Counted from the stretch's first letter, positions 15,930 through 25,154 are shown. The stretch: DNA of 64,000 nucleotides from UBA4782 sp034430215 (GCA_034430215.1 DAOUFE010000019.1:434001-498000); one strand, 5' to 3'. A program made the numbers and translations. Notes: generated by a model not told the origin, from the sequence alone.

Positions 15930-16940
15930 CTATTTCTTTCGATGTAACATTCCTTCTGTTAAATCTTCAAGAATGGCTAAATATTTTTCATCTTTTACTG
16001 CAAGATGCAGAGCTTCCAACGCCAATAATGTTTGTTTCTCGGCTTTTTCTTCAACAAATGCCATTGCTCCACATAATTCCAGTGATTTTGCCAGGTTTTG
16101 CGCCATTTGTGGATTGCCAATTCCAGATTTCCATTCTTCAAGAAAACCTTCGCAATTCTTTAACCCAAAGATGACAGGGAGCGATTTCTTGCCCTCAACC
16201 AGATCACTGGCAATTGACTTTCCAGTCTGGCTTTCGTCACCCCAGATACCCAACCAATCATCTACAACCTGAAAAGCTAAACCTAAAAATTCTCCAAAAT
16301 GGCTCAAATGAGAAATTGTTTCGGATGATGCTCCTGAAATAATTCCTCCCATCTTCATACAGCAAGAAGTTAATGCTGCAGTCTTTCCGGCAATCATCTT
16401 CCAATAATCTTCGATATCAATTTCGTTTATTTTTTCATACTGCATATCCAAAAATTGCCCATAGGTCAAAGATAGGCAGGTTTGATCTAATAATTCAGCA
16501 GCCATCAGTACTCGTTCAATGGGAATATACTTTTGTAGATCCAATACACTATTTCTTGCCAGGCTGAACATTAAATCGCCAGCATTTATCGCCTGGGGCA
16601 TTCCCCAAATTGACCAGACTGTTCGTCTTCCCCTTCGCATTTCGGAATGATCTTCGATGTCATCATGGATCAAAGAAAAATTGTGGATCAATTCAATTCC
16701 GGCAGCAGCAGGTAATGCCTCTTCCCAGTTTCCTCCTGTACCAGCACAACCGATGAGGGTTAACAGAGGTCGAATACGTTTCCCCTGCGCCTTCACTCCA
16801 CTTCCCTCACCTTCCCATCCCATATGATAAGAAAGCATAAAGCGCAATTCACTCTCTGGAACTCGATTGATCACACCTTTTAAAGTCTGTTCAATTTTCT
16901 TCCGCATAGAATTAAGTAATTCTGTTGTATCCATGATCAT
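15930..16940 (-). CDS. Polyprenyl diphosphate synthase (IspA/GGPP type)
   Basis: Trans-isoprenyl diphosphate synthase that condenses isopentenyl diphosphate with allylic diphosphates. The 336-residue protein has the first aspartate-rich motif DDIEDHSEMRRGRRT and the second DDWLGIWGD. The product length (farnesyl, geranylgeranyl or longer) cannot be read from the sequence. The start codon overlaps the fni stop by four bases (ATGA), linking precursor isomerisation to chain elongation; a second ATG lies two codons inside. Confidence 0.92.
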   Translation of the reverse strand: MIMDTTELLNSMRKKIEQTLKGVINRVPESELRFMLSYHMGWEGEGSGVKAQGKRIRPLLTLIGCAGTGGNWEEALPAAAGIELIHNFSLIHDDIEDHSEMRRGRRTVWSIWGMPQAINAGDLMFSLARNSVLDLQKYIPIERVLMAAELLDQTCLSLTYGQFLDMQYEKINEIDIEDYWKMIAGKTAALTSCCMKMGGIISGASSETISHLSHFGEFLGLAFQVVDDWLGIWGDESQTGKSIASDLVEGKKSLPVIFGLKNCEGFLEEWKSGIGNPQMAQNLAKSLELCGAMAFVEEKAEKQTLLALEALHLAVKDEKYLAILEDLTEGMLHRKK

Positions 16941-17974
16941 CTGGCTTTCTGGAAAATTACTGGAGCATTTTTTAATTCATCCAAGTTTTTACTGCCTGTA
17001 GCAAACATAGCAATTCGTAATTCTTTTACCAGGTAAGTAATCAACTTTTCAACTGCCTTTTCCGATGATTTGGCCGCTCGAAGGAATGGTCCAGCTAATC
17101 CACAGAGAGAAGCTCCTAATGCAATCGCTTTGGCAATGTCAATACCATTCCTAATTCCACCGGATGCAAAGGTGAGTATTTCAGGCACCTGGGCTTTAAT
17201 CTCCTCAAGGCACACAACAGTTGGTAGTCCCCAATTATAGAAGTCAGAAGCGATCATCCGGTCAGTTTCATCCTTGATTCGGTGAGATTCAACCTGCGAC
17301 CAGGATGTTCCACCCGCACCAGCCACATCTATTGCTTGAACCCCAGCATCTTTTAATTTCCTTGCTACCTCACCTGAAATCCCCCAACCTACTTCTTTTA
17401 TCACTACAGGCACCGGCAATTCTTTACAAACTTTTTCTATCCTGCTCAACAATCCATTGAATTGGCTTTCTCCCTCAGGCTGTAGTGCTTCTTGCAAAGA
17501 GTTCAAATGCAGGAAAAGAGCATCGGCGCCTGCCATCTCAACCGCTTTGACACAATGATCTATGGTAAAGCCATAATTAAGTTGAACCGCACCAAGATTG
17601 GCAAACAGCAAAATATCTGGAGCTACAGAACGCATCTGAAATGTATATGCCAGACCTGGGTCTTCTATAGCAGCTCGCTGCGAACCCAACCCCATTGCCA
17701 AACCATGGTTTTGAGCAATTTTTGCAAGCATACGATTGATCTCAGCTGCTTCGGGTGTTCCACCAGTCATTGAAGAGATTAATAAGGGAGCTTTTAGAAT
17801 TCTCCCAAAAATTGTGATTTCAGTACTAACCTCATCAAGGTTAATTTCTGGTAAGGCATTATGAACAAAACGATAATCATCAAAACCTGATTGCAACCCT
17901 GATTGCACGTTTTGTTCAACATTTATTCGAATATGATCAGCTTTACGATATGGAAGCAAGGAATTATCCGGCAT
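16937..17974 (-). CDS. fni: Type 2 isopentenyl diphosphate isomerase
   Basis: FMN- and NADPH-dependent enzyme that interconverts isopentenyl and dimethylallyl diphosphate. The 345-residue protein shows the N-terminal RKADHIRI segment, the SSMTGGTPEAAEINR segment, MGLGSQRAAIEDP and the glycine-rich AGAGGTSWSQVE and FASGGIRNGIDIAKAIALGA flavin-binding loops. CAGG precedes the ATG. It is the first gene of a leftward operon with a prenyl synthase and folE. Confidence 0.96.
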   Translation of the reverse strand: MPDNSLLPYRKADHIRINVEQNVQSGLQSGFDDYRFVHNALPEINLDEVSTEITIFGRILKAPLLISSMTGGTPEAAEINRMLAKIAQNHGLAMGLGSQRAAIEDPGLAYTFQMRSVAPDILLFANLGAVQLNYGFTIDHCVKAVEMAGADALFLHLNSLQEALQPEGESQFNGLLSRIEKVCKELPVPVVIKEVGWGISGEVARKLKDAGVQAIDVAGAGGTSWSQVESHRIKDETDRMIASDFYNWGLPTVVCLEEIKAQVPEILTFASGGIRNGIDIAKAIALGASLCGLAGPFLRAAKSSEKAVEKLITYLVKELRIAMFATGSKNLDELKNAPVIFQKAR

Positions 17975-18016
17975 TTTACCTGCTTTCGAAACGATTTATT
18001 CAGATATGTGTTTTTG

Positions 18017-18044
18017 AGTATACCAGAGACAAACTCTCTCTCAA
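18017..18044 (-). promoter_or_regulatory. Promoter of the fni operon
   Basis: Read leftward: TTGAGA (18039-18044), 16 bases, TATACT (18017-18022). Confidence 0.55.
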
Positions 18045-18079
18045 AATACTATTTATTGAGAATTATTTTATAATACCAC

Positions 18080-18108
18080 TTGACAGATTTTATTCCTGCA
18101 ATTAAAGT
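18080..18108 (+). promoter_or_regulatory. Promoter of the acyl carrier protein gene
   Basis: TTGACA (18080-18085), 17 bases, TAAAGT (18103-18108). The expected start leaves a leader of about 22 bases with CGGAGG before the ATG. Confidence 0.65.
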
Positions 18109-18137
18109 CAATTTAGAATTCTTTCGGAGGATTTAAC

Positions 18138-18374
18138 ATGGACGAAACATATGAAGCAGTACGAGATGTAATTGTTGATGTGATGAAATGCGATCCAGCA
18201 GCCATAAAACCCGATACACGTTTTATCGAAGACCTCAATGCTGATTCAATGGACCAATTTTTCCTGATCGATGGTTTCTGTGAAAAATTTGATCTCACAA
18301 TCGCAGATGATGAAGCACGCAATATTAAAACAGTCACAGATGCTGTAACATACATCAATAAACACAAGAAATAA
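18138..18374 (+). CDS. Acyl carrier protein
   Basis: A 78-residue acidic four-helix carrier protein. The phosphopantetheine attachment serine is in LNADSMDQF, near residue 37. The segment around it (DSMDQFFLIDGFCEKFDL) departs from the usual DSLDxVELVMxLEE of fatty acid synthesis AcpP, so it might serve a special pathway. It is a single-gene unit with its own promoter and is not next to fab genes. CGGAGG lies eight bases before the ATG. Confidence 0.88.
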   Translation: MDETYEAVRDVIVDVMKCDPAAIKPDTRFIEDLNADSMDQFFLIDGFCEKFDLTIADDEARNIKTVTDAVTYINKHKK

Positions 18375-18462
18375 TCAACTATATCAAAAAAAGCAATGTG
18401 TGACGATCGAAAAATAAATTCGTTCGTCGCCGCATATTGATCTGATAGGGATTAATAAACTA

Positions 18463-18492
18463 ACAATCCTTCACGATATTTTGAAGGATTGT
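18463..18492. terminator. Hairpin terminator between the ACP gene and sucD
   Basis: ACAATCCTTCA and TGAAGGATTGT form a perfect 11-pair stem with an eight-base loop, between converging genes. T-runs on either side are weak. Confidence 0.6.
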
Positions 18493-18530
18493 AAAGTTTA
18501 ATGATAGCTATTTTGTTTTTGTCTTTTCGA

Positions 18531-19394
18531 TCAGACCAGTAAACCAGGAATATCTTCTGGAAAATTTGCAACTTTTACTCCGGCAGCCTCAAGAGATTCG
18601 ATTTTTTCTTGTGCTGAACCACTGGATCGTTCAATAATCGCTCCTGCATGCCCCATGCGTACCCCTGTTGGTGCTGTCTGGCCTGCAATAAATGCAATCA
18701 CTGGTTTTGTATATTCTTTAGCGATCTTCTTTGCTGCTAGTTGCTCTTCCTGACCGCCAATTTCTCCAATTAACACCACTTTTTCTGTGTGAGGATCGTT
18801 TTCCAGCAAATCAAGTATGTCGCTAAACCCAGTTCCTACGATTGGATCTCCTCCAATTCCAATGCATACACTTATCCCAATACCAGATTTCTTGAGAATG
18901 TTGGCAATTTCATACGTAAGCGTTCCAGAACGTGAAACTAATCCAACATTTCCAGGGATAGCAATATCGCCAGGAATGATTCCAATTTTTGCTTCATCGG
19001 GTATCAACATTCCAGGAGTATTTGGTCCAATCAAGGTAATATGCTGTTGTTTCATATACCAGCGAATTCTCATCATATCCTGAATAGGAATCCCTTCAGT
19101 GATGACGAAAATTAATTGGATTCCAGCATCCGCTGCTTCAAATATCGCATCGGTTGCAGCACGGGCTGGAACAAATATCACACTAGTATTTGCCCCACTT
19201 ACTTCTGCTGCAGTTTTTACGCAATCAAATACGGGCACTTTTCCATCAAAAACCCATTCCCCACCTCTACCAGGGGTTACCCCTGCTACAATGGGGATAG
19301 GATATTTCAACATCTGTTGTGTATGGAAGAGACCTTCATGGCCTGTGATCCCTTGGATCAGGATACGTGTATCTTTATTAATGAGTATTCCCAT
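18531..19394 (-). CDS. sucD: Succinyl-CoA ligase alpha subunit
   Basis: Alpha subunit of the citrate-cycle enzyme that makes ATP or GTP from succinyl-CoA. The 287-residue product has the CoA-binding Rossmann region (ILIQGITGHEGLFHTQQM) and the phosphohistidine in GHAGAIIERSSGSAQEK. The ATG at 19394 gives the standard N-terminus MGILINKDTR; the frame is open further upstream, inside sucC. The start overlaps the end of sucC by 17 bases, so both subunits are made from one message. Confidence 0.95.
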   Translation of the reverse strand: MGILINKDTRILIQGITGHEGLFHTQQMLKYPIPIVAGVTPGRGGEWVFDGKVPVFDCVKTAAEVSGANTSVIFVPARAATDAIFEAADAGIQLIFVITEGIPIQDMMRIRWYMKQQHITLIGPNTPGMLIPDEAKIGIIPGDIAIPGNVGLVSRSGTLTYEIANILKKSGIGISVCIGIGGDPIVGTGFSDILDLLENDPHTEKVVLIGEIGGQEEQLAAKKIAKEYTKPVIAFIAGQTAPTGVRMGHAGAIIERSSGSAQEKIESLEAAGVKVANFPEDIPGLLV

Positions 19395-20532
19395 TTGGTA
19401 CTCTCTGAGAGAAATCAACAGCCAGCCTGGCAGCTTCGCTTAAACTATTAGCAATATTTAGATTTCTTTCTGCCAATATTTGCATACCCTCTTTTGCATT
19501 CGTGCCGCTAAGCCGGACAATGATCGGTATCTGATTTTCAATCTCATACAAAGTAGCAATGATCCCTCTTGCTACTTCGTCGCATCGTGTTATTCCCCCA
19601 AAAATATTTATTAAAACAGTGGTCACATGCGGATCCGAAAGAATGATCTTAAGTGCAGCACCTACTTTTTCCGCATTTGCCCCGCCGCCAATATCAAGGA
19701 AATTCGCTGGTTCTCCCCCAAAACTATTGATAAGATCCATGGTTGCCATCGCCAATCCTGCGCCATTTACCATGCAGCCTACTTTGCCCTTCAAAGGAAT
19801 GTATGATAACCCAAATTTCCTTGATTCAGTATCAATGGGGTTTTCTGCTTCCAACCCACGTAACTCAGCCAGATTTGCTTGTCTAAATAAGGCATTATCG
19901 TCAATGATCATTTTTCCATCAAGGGCAATTTGACGATTATCTCCAGTAATGACAAGCGGATTTATCTCGACCAGAGTAGCGTCACAATCCCTGAATACCT
20001 GCCACATCTCAGAGAGAACTTTGGAAAATTGCCGCCAGTGTTGCCTGTTAAGATCCATATTGATCGCAATCAACCGGGCGTGATATTCTTGAATACCTAA
20101 AAGAGGATTTATTTGCAGACGTAATATCTTTTCTGGCGATCTTAAAGCAACTTCTTCAATATCCATCCCCCCTGATCCAGAAGCCATTAAAACAGGCAAT
20201 CCTGCTTCGCGATCGATAGTTATTGCCAGATAGATTTCCTGGTTAAAAATTACAGCCTCTTCGATTAGCACTTTATGAACTGGTAGACCCTTAATTTCCA
20301 TTCCCAGAATATATGCTGCAATTTCCTCAGCTTCTTTGGCACTTTTTGCCAGGCGTATACCACCCGCTTTTCCACGACCACTGACCAGAACTTGTGCTTT
20401 TACAACTACAGGCCCCTCTATTTCATCTGCAATTTGCTTTACTTCTCCAGCGTAAGGAGCAATTTTCCCCCTTGGAATTGGAATTCCATACTTATTGAAA
20501 ATTTGTTTAGTTTGATATTCGTGCAACCTCAT
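19378..20532 (-). CDS. sucC: Succinyl-CoA ligase beta subunit
   Basis: Beta subunit of succinyl-CoA ligase, 384 residues. It begins with the canonical MRLHEYQTKQIFNKYGIPIP, carries the ATP-grasp domain (VVKAQVLVSGRGKAGGI), and the C-terminal domain with VNGAGLAMATMD and NIFGGITRCDEVARGI. Nucleotide specificity is not clear. First gene of the sucCD pair. The enzyme works in a full or branched citrate cycle, or in propionate and succinate fermentation. Confidence 0.96.
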   Translation of the reverse strand: MRLHEYQTKQIFNKYGIPIPRGKIAPYAGEVKQIADEIEGPVVVKAQVLVSGRGKAGGIRLAKSAKEAEEIAAYILGMEIKGLPVHKVLIEEAVIFNQEIYLAITIDREAGLPVLMASGSGGMDIEEVALRSPEKILRLQINPLLGIQEYHARLIAINMDLNRQHWRQFSKVLSEMWQVFRDCDATLVEINPLVITGDNRQIALDGKMIIDDNALFRQANLAELRGLEAENPIDTESRKFGLSYIPLKGKVGCMVNGAGLAMATMDLINSFGGEPANFLDIGGGANAEKVGAALKIILSDPHVTTVLINIFGGITRCDEVARGIIATLYEIENQIPIIVRLSGTNAKEGMQILAERNLNIANSLSEAARLAVDFSQRVPNGNTH

Positions 20533-20641
20533 TCAGTTCCACCCGAAATAGATGAGATGCCTTACTTATAAATTATAGCCCATTCACTGCAAAGATACAG
20601 CCCGGAAATTCCGGGCTGTATCTTTATTACGTATACTGTAT

Positions 20642-21697
20642 CTAAGCACCCTTTAGGAAATCTTCAAGTGCTTGTTTACTAATGCGATATGCATTTCCTA
20701 TTTTTCGTGCTTTTAACTCACCAGCAGTAATTGCAGCTATAACATCTTCTTCAGACACCTTCAACACTGCAGCTGCTTCAGAGGGTGTCATAACATCACT
20801 GGTTATGGTAGCACCTGCTGTTGAAGCCCCTGCAGCAGCTTGCTGTTGCCCTGTGCCCATACCCTGTAATGTTTGAGAGATCACCCCTCCAATTCCCATT
20901 CCTGCGCCAATACCCGCGGTTAACCCTGCTCCACCACCTGGATTTTGTGCAGCTGCAAGGGTTGCATCCGCAACCTGCAAACGAGTATATGTATCAAGAT
21001 CCAACACACCCATTTGTTTTAATTCTTCTAGAGATTTTTCTGCAGGCTTCAAACTGGAAATATAGAATGACTTTAAAAGCAACCCGATTGCAGCAAAATC
21101 GTCTTGAGCTTTAGCTCTAACACCAGCACCAAGCTCTTCGGTTAAACCAATCAACTCTACAACGCTTTTCTTGGCAGCAGTTTCACCTAGCAAATCCTGA
21201 AGTTTTGATAACAGCATAGAACGCAGACGGTTTTCGATATCAGACATGCGATAGATTCCCTGCGCACCAACAATTTGAGTGACAAATTGCTGTGGGTCAG
21301 ATATTTGCACACTGTAGCTGCCAAAGCCCTGCATTAATGCCACCCCAATACCCATCCCCGGATTGCGTACAATGATAGGCTGAGGGGTACCCCATTTGCG
21401 GTCTGCAAATTCCTTCATTGAAACGAAATAAACTTCAGCAGTGAATGGAGTACGGTCATTAAATGCTTTTCCGATCAGGTCAATTAGCTTTGGAATATTT
21501 GCTGTAACAATAGTGTGGCGACCAGGGATAAAAGTATCCAGCGCTTTACCATCACGAAAGAAGATCACCCGCTGTGATTCCCGAACAATTATTTGTGAAC
21601 CAATGCGCAGATCTGCAACACCCGTTTCTGGGAAGCGATGCACAAGCTCATCCGCCATCTCACTTGGATATTCAACTACATCAAAAATTCTAGCCAT
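20642..21697 (-). CDS. SPFH-domain protein with C-terminal excisionase-like helix-turn-helix
   Basis: A 351-residue protein. The first ~230 residues are an SPFH/band-7-like domain of the YdjI or virion-core-protein-like group (starting MARIFDVVEYPSEMADELVHRFP, with no N-terminal membrane helix). Then comes a flexible Gly/Ala/Gln-rich linker (about 236-295) and, from about residue 300, a MerR/Xis-type DNA-binding helix-turn-helix: MTPSEAAAVLKVSEEDVIAA followed by KARKIGNAYRISKQALEDF. The gene is 30 bases downstream of a coiled-coil protein gene on the same strand. GGAGAG lies before the ATG. Such YdjI-like proteins are associated with membrane stress; how the DNA-binding-like tail is used is unknown, and it may bind protein rather than DNA. 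Confidence 0.8.
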   Translation of the reverse strand: MARIFDVVEYPSEMADELVHRFPETGVADLRIGSQIIVRESQRVIFFRDGKALDTFIPGRHTIVTANIPKLIDLIGKAFNDRTPFTAEVYFVSMKEFADRKWGTPQPIIVRNPGMGIGVALMQGFGSYSVQISDPQQFVTQIVGAQGIYRMSDIENRLRSMLLSKLQDLLGETAAKKSVVELIGLTEELGAGVRAKAQDDFAAIGLLLKSFYISSLKPAEKSLEELKQMGVLDLDTYTRLQVADATLAAAQNPGGGAGLTAGIGAGMGIGGVISQTLQGMGTGQQQAAAGASTAGATITSDVMTPSEAAAVLKVSEEDVIAAITAGELKARKIGNAYRISKQALEDFLKGA

Positions 21698-21727
21698 TAT
21701 TTCTCTCCATTATTGTTATGGATGAAC

Positions 21728-22258
21728 TTAATGCTCACCCTCAGTACCACCGCGCATTACTTCACCACGGCGGTTGAATGCATCCACACATCGTTGAGCA
21801 AGGCTGATCAAAGAACGAATAGATGCTGGTAATCCGTCAGAACCTATGGATGTTTCGACATTGTCAATGCTGTGTTTTACCTCCTCAACCAGCTCGAGCA
21901 ATGTCAGATCATATTGATACATCTTTGCAAGTTCTTCTTCATTGACTTTCGCTGCCTCAAAAAAGCTGGAATACCCATACGTAGCAGTTCGAACTCTATC
22001 AATGAATTGGCGGAATTTTATAGACGCAGCTTCCAGATCATCGATTAAACCAATCTCACCTTGGGCAATCAAATCTCGTTGCAAAGAAGAGATACGCTGC
22101 CATTGTTCTTCATATCGTTCTGCGACCTCCGAACGGAGCATTTTATCAGCCATTCGTCTATTGGTTCTTTCAACGTATCCTTTGAAACCAGGTATTTTGC
22201 TCAATAATTTCTTAAAAATATCCTGGTATCCTGTAACCTGTTCAAATAAATCGCTCAT
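21728..22258 (-). CDS. Uncharacterised helical protein, partner of the SPFH gene
   Basis: A 176-residue protein without a signal peptide or membrane helix, predicted to be almost all helical with acidic and basic heptad-like stretches (ERYEEQWQRISSLQRDLIAQ; EELAKMYQYDLTLLELVEEV). I do not recognise the family. It starts after AGGAGG (five bases) and is directly followed by the SPFH gene in the same direction, so the two very likely form an operon and may act together at the membrane, as PspA-like helical proteins do with SPFH partners. That comparison is only an analogy. Confidence 0.7.
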   Translation of the reverse strand: MSDLFEQVTGYQDIFKKLLSKIPGFKGYVERTNRRMADKMLRSEVAERYEEQWQRISSLQRDLIAQGEIGLIDDLEAASIKFRQFIDRVRTATYGYSSFFEAAKVNEEELAKMYQYDLTLLELVEEVKHSIDNVETSIGSDGLPASIRSLISLAQRCVDAFNRRGEVMRGGTEGEH

Positions 22259-22379
22259 TGGTCCTCCTGGATTTTCAAGAATCTAATTTTCTGAACATCA
22301 TTATTATAGCAATTTTCGTTCCTCTAATATCCAGAAAATCTGTACAAACACTAATATTTCATTATTCCTTGTAAGGTAT

Positions 22380-22401
22380 TTGCAAGGTCATCTACTTGCA
22401 A
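22380..22401. promoter_or_regulatory. Inverted repeat at the flp promoter
   Basis: TTGCAAG and CTTGCAA are perfect seven-base half-sites separated by eight bases; the right half includes the -35. A related TTGTAAGG lies just upstream (22369-22376). Likely an operator for control of the pilus genes. Confidence 0.45.
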
Positions 22402-22424
22402 TCAATCTGAGTTTTGTCTATAAT
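22396..22424 (+). promoter_or_regulatory. Promoter of the flp pilin gene
   Basis: TTGCAA (22396-22401), 17 bases, perfect TATAAT (22419-22424), about 38 bases upstream of the flp start codon. Confidence 0.75.
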
Positions 22425-22461
22425 AAGCTTTGAAATTCAAGCGCGAAAGGAGGTGAAAATC

Positions 22462-22608
22462 ATGTTATTCGCACCGAAGGAAAAAGGTCAGGGCCTCGTT
22501 GAATATGCCTTAATTCTTGTTTTAGTCGCAGTAGTCGTAATTGTAATTCTTGCTTTGCTTGGCACAACCATTGGTAATGTATTCAGCAATATTGTAGGCG
22601 CTATCTAA
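22462..22608 (+). CDS. flp: Flp/Fap-type pilin
   Basis: A 48-residue prepilin of the Tad (type IVc) pilus. The leader MLFAPKEKG is followed by QGLVEYALILVLVAVVV: the glutamate is at +5 and tyrosine at +6 of the mature protein if prepilin peptidase cuts after Gly9. The rest is the single hydrophobic assembly helix and a short tail. AGGAGG precedes the ATG by eight bases. It has its own promoter and a terminator directly behind it, so the pilin can be made in excess over the assembly proteins downstream. Confidence 0.93.
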   Translation: MLFAPKEKGQGLVEYALILVLVAVVVIVILALLGTTIGNVFSNIVGAI

Positions 22609-22640
22609 ATTTCATCATATATATTTTCGTTGCTGCGAGA

Positions 22641-22666
22641 GAGCTCTGTGAAAACAGAGCTTTTTC
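22641..22666 (+). terminator. Terminator after flp
   Basis: AGCTCTG and CAGAGCT form a seven-pair stem with a six-base loop followed by five Ts. Partial readthrough into cpaB is plausible. Confidence 0.8.
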
Positions 22667-22782
22667 GTTTTCGTAAAGCTTTTTAACCCTACAGTTTTAT
22701 TAAGTGGCATAAAGCATGCATCTTGTTTGTTTTGATATATAATGATTTTGTATATTCCATGCCCATAACTGAGGAGGACTTT

Positions 22783-23871
22783 ATGGCAACAGGTGGAAAG
22801 AAAACAGGTCGTCTTTTTATTCTGGTAGCCTTGATCTTGATCTTAATAGTTGTTGCAGCGGTCTTGCTGCTCCGAAAACAACTGTTTCCATCACCGACTG
22901 TTACTTCAGAAACAACTCCCATAGCCTCATCCGATATGGTAAAGATTGCAGTCTTGGCTCAACCAGCAGTTCATGGGACCCAAATCACCGAAGATCTATT
23001 ACTCTTTGTAGAATATCCGAGGCAGAGTTTGACCGAAGGATTATTCTTCACAGAAGACCAGGTAGTAAATCTTTTAGATAAGCGTGTGAAATTTGACCTG
23101 GCTCAAGGAACACCCCTTACACCCGGTCTGATCACTGATGCACCAACGGGTTCCTATGCATCTTACTTAATTCCTCGAGGTATGGTAGCAGTTTCTATCC
23201 CTATCAGCCGGTTAACTTCTGTTGCATATGCCCTTCAAGCTGGTGACCACGTTAATATTATCGGATCATTGTTGCTTGTTGATCTGGATGCAGACTATCA
23301 AACCATACTTCCAAATACAACCGGGATCATTCTATTACCTGGCACACCTTTAGGCGAAGGAACAACTGGTACTGTCACAATTCAAAGCGCAGACGGTACA
23401 GGTGTTGCTGGTAGGACTGTCATTGACATGACATTAAACCAGGCTTTATATGTAACTCCATCTGAAGCGCAGCGTTCACGTTTGATCAGCCAGACTTTGA
23501 TCCAGGATGTCACTGTATTGTGGGTCGGAAACTTCCCAGAGGGTGAACTGGTTGCTGGATCTGTTCCAACACCCGTCCCATCCGAAGAAGGGGAAGAACA
23601 AACAACTACAACCAATACAGGTAATCCAGATATCATCACATTAATAGTCACTCCTCAAGACGCTGTAACGTTGAATTACCTGATGTTATCCGGAGCGCAG
23701 CTCAATCTTGCCTTACGCGGCGCAGGAGATGACCAGCAAGTTGCTACTGAAGCCGTCACGCTGCAATTCCTGATGGAACAGTATGGTATACCCTACCCTG
23801 TAAAACTACCATACGGAATGCAGCCCAGGGTTGATCAGATGATTTACCCATCCCTTGAGAATGGTCAATAA
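22783..23871 (+). CDS. cpaB: CpaB/RcpC family pilus assembly protein
   Basis: Tad pilus assembly protein with an N-terminal membrane helix (about residues 10-32) and extracytoplasmic SAF-like domains. The SAF part (PAVHGTQITEDLLLFVEYP, then LIPRGMVAVSIPISRLTSV) is the family hallmark. A Pro/Glu/Thr-rich stretch near residues 258-282 looks like a flexible linker. GAGGAGG lies six bases before the chosen ATG. In diderm bacteria this protein works with the secretin RcpA; none is seen here. First of five contiguous assembly genes. Confidence 0.88.
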   Translation: MATGGKKTGRLFILVALILILIVVAAVLLLRKQLFPSPTVTSETTPIASSDMVKIAVLAQPAVHGTQITEDLLLFVEYPRQSLTEGLFFTEDQVVNLLDKRVKFDLAQGTPLTPGLITDAPTGSYASYLIPRGMVAVSIPISRLTSVAYALQAGDHVNIIGSLLLVDLDADYQTILPNTTGIILLPGTPLGEGTTGTVTIQSADGTGVAGRTVIDMTLNQALYVTPSEAQRSRLISQTLIQDVTVLWVGNFPEGELVAGSVPTPVPSEEGEEQTTTTNTGNPDIITLIVTPQDAVTLNYLMLSGAQLNLALRGAGDDQQVATEAVTLQFLMEQYGIPYPVKLPYGMQPRVDQMIYPSLENGQ

Positions 23872-23917
23872 CAGATAGCAAATTATTTTTGAGCTATCAT
23901 AATCTTTGGAGTGTAGT

Positions 23918-25129
23918 ATGCCATCTCAGGAAAAAATTAGAACGCTTCTAGTCGATGACATTAATGAAACAAGAGAAAATCTTAAGAGACTTCTTCAATT
24001 TGATGTAAATATTGAAGTTGTTGGTGAAGCACGTGGTGGAAGAGAAGCGATTGAGCTGGCAGCAAAATTAAAACCTGAAGTCGTTGTCATGGATATCAAT
24101 ATGCCAGACATGGATGGTATTCAGGCAACGGAAGGCATTCGTAAAAAAGTACCTTATTGCCAGGTAATCATTCTTTCTGTTCAGAATGACATGCAATACA
24201 TGCGTCGTGCTATGGTGGTGGGTGCTCGCGATTTCCTTACCAAACCTCCAACCATTGACGAGCTTACCGTTGCAGTACATCGGGCTGGTGAAACAGCAAA
24301 AGATGAGTTTGCCAAATACAATCAAAGCCTTCAACTCGCAGCAACCCCTGGCATTACAGGGCTGAGTGGTGCACTCAATGGGAAGATCATCGCCATTTAT
24401 AGCCCTAAAGGTGGTACAGGATGCACATCAATTGCAACCAATCTTGCATTGGCTTTGGATACAAGCGTAAATAAAATTGCTCTGATCGATAGCAGTATGC
24501 AGTACGGAGATATCCCCATTTTCATCAATGAGCAAATTAAGAATTCTGTGCTTGATTTGACAGTACATTCAGATGAATTAGATCCAGAATTGGTTCAAGA
24601 AGTAGTAGTAAAACAAGAAAAAACTGGATTGTATGTTCTTGCAGCACCACCTCGACCAGAACTAGCTGAAAAAGTGGCAGGTGAACCATTTGGTCAGTTA
24701 TTAAATTACATGCGTAATTTATATAACTATATGGTTGTTGATACCACACCTTACTTATGTGAAGCCGTGCAAACTGTCTTGGATATTGCAGATGTCATCA
24801 TTCTGGTAACCACTCAAGATATTCCGGCAATTAAAAACGCAAGTTCATTTCTACTGCTTGCAGATGCTCTGGGGATCTCACGAAAAAGGATTCTCTTTAT
24901 TCTCAACAAATTTGATCGAAGGGTACCCATTCTACCCGAACGAATTGCAACGAATTTAAAACAAGAGGTAGTTCTTTCCATTCCATTGGATGATAGGTTT
25001 ATTAGCAATTCGATCAATCGTGGAGTACCTCTTTTTCTGGAAAATAAAACACATCCTTTCAGTAAAAGTATGATTTCACTGGCAGAAATGGTCACACAGA
25101 AACTCGAAACATTAGAAGGAACATTCTGA
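23918..25129 (+). CDS. tadZ: TadZ/CpaE: receiver domain fused to MinD-like ATPase
   Basis: Polar localisation factor of the Tad pilus machine, 403 residues. Residues 1-125 are a response regulator receiver with the acidic pair DD, the phosphoacceptor aspartate in VVMDINMPDMDG, a serine (LSVQ) and the lysine in FLTKPP, so it looks phosphorylatable. The rest is a ParA/MinD ATPase. Its Walker A is KGGTGCTS: the deviant first lysine is kept, but the usual lysine before Thr/Ser is cysteine, as is common for degenerate CpaE proteins. GGAG precedes the ATG. Confidence 0.9.
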   Translation: MPSQEKIRTLLVDDINETRENLKRLLQFDVNIEVVGEARGGREAIELAAKLKPEVVVMDINMPDMDGIQATEGIRKKVPYCQVIILSVQNDMQYMRRAMVVGARDFLTKPPTIDELTVAVHRAGETAKDEFAKYNQSLQLAATPGITGLSGALNGKIIAIYSPKGGTGCTSIATNLALALDTSVNKIALIDSSMQYGDIPIFINEQIKNSVLDLTVHSDELDPELVQEVVVKQEKTGLYVLAAPPRPELAEKVAGEPFGQLLNYMRNLYNYMVVDTTPYLCEAVQTVLDIADVIILVTTQDIPAIKNASSFLLLADALGISRKRILFILNKFDRRVPILPERIATNLKQEVVLSIPLDDRFISNSINRGVPLFLENKTHPFSKSMISLAEMVTQKLETLEGTF

Positions 25130-25154
25130 TCTGCCATTTTGGGAGTAGTATTCA

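Noticed and set aside
18113..18367. Minus-strand frame of 84 codons
   Set aside because: Antisense to the acyl carrier protein, which has its own promoter and ribosome binding site.
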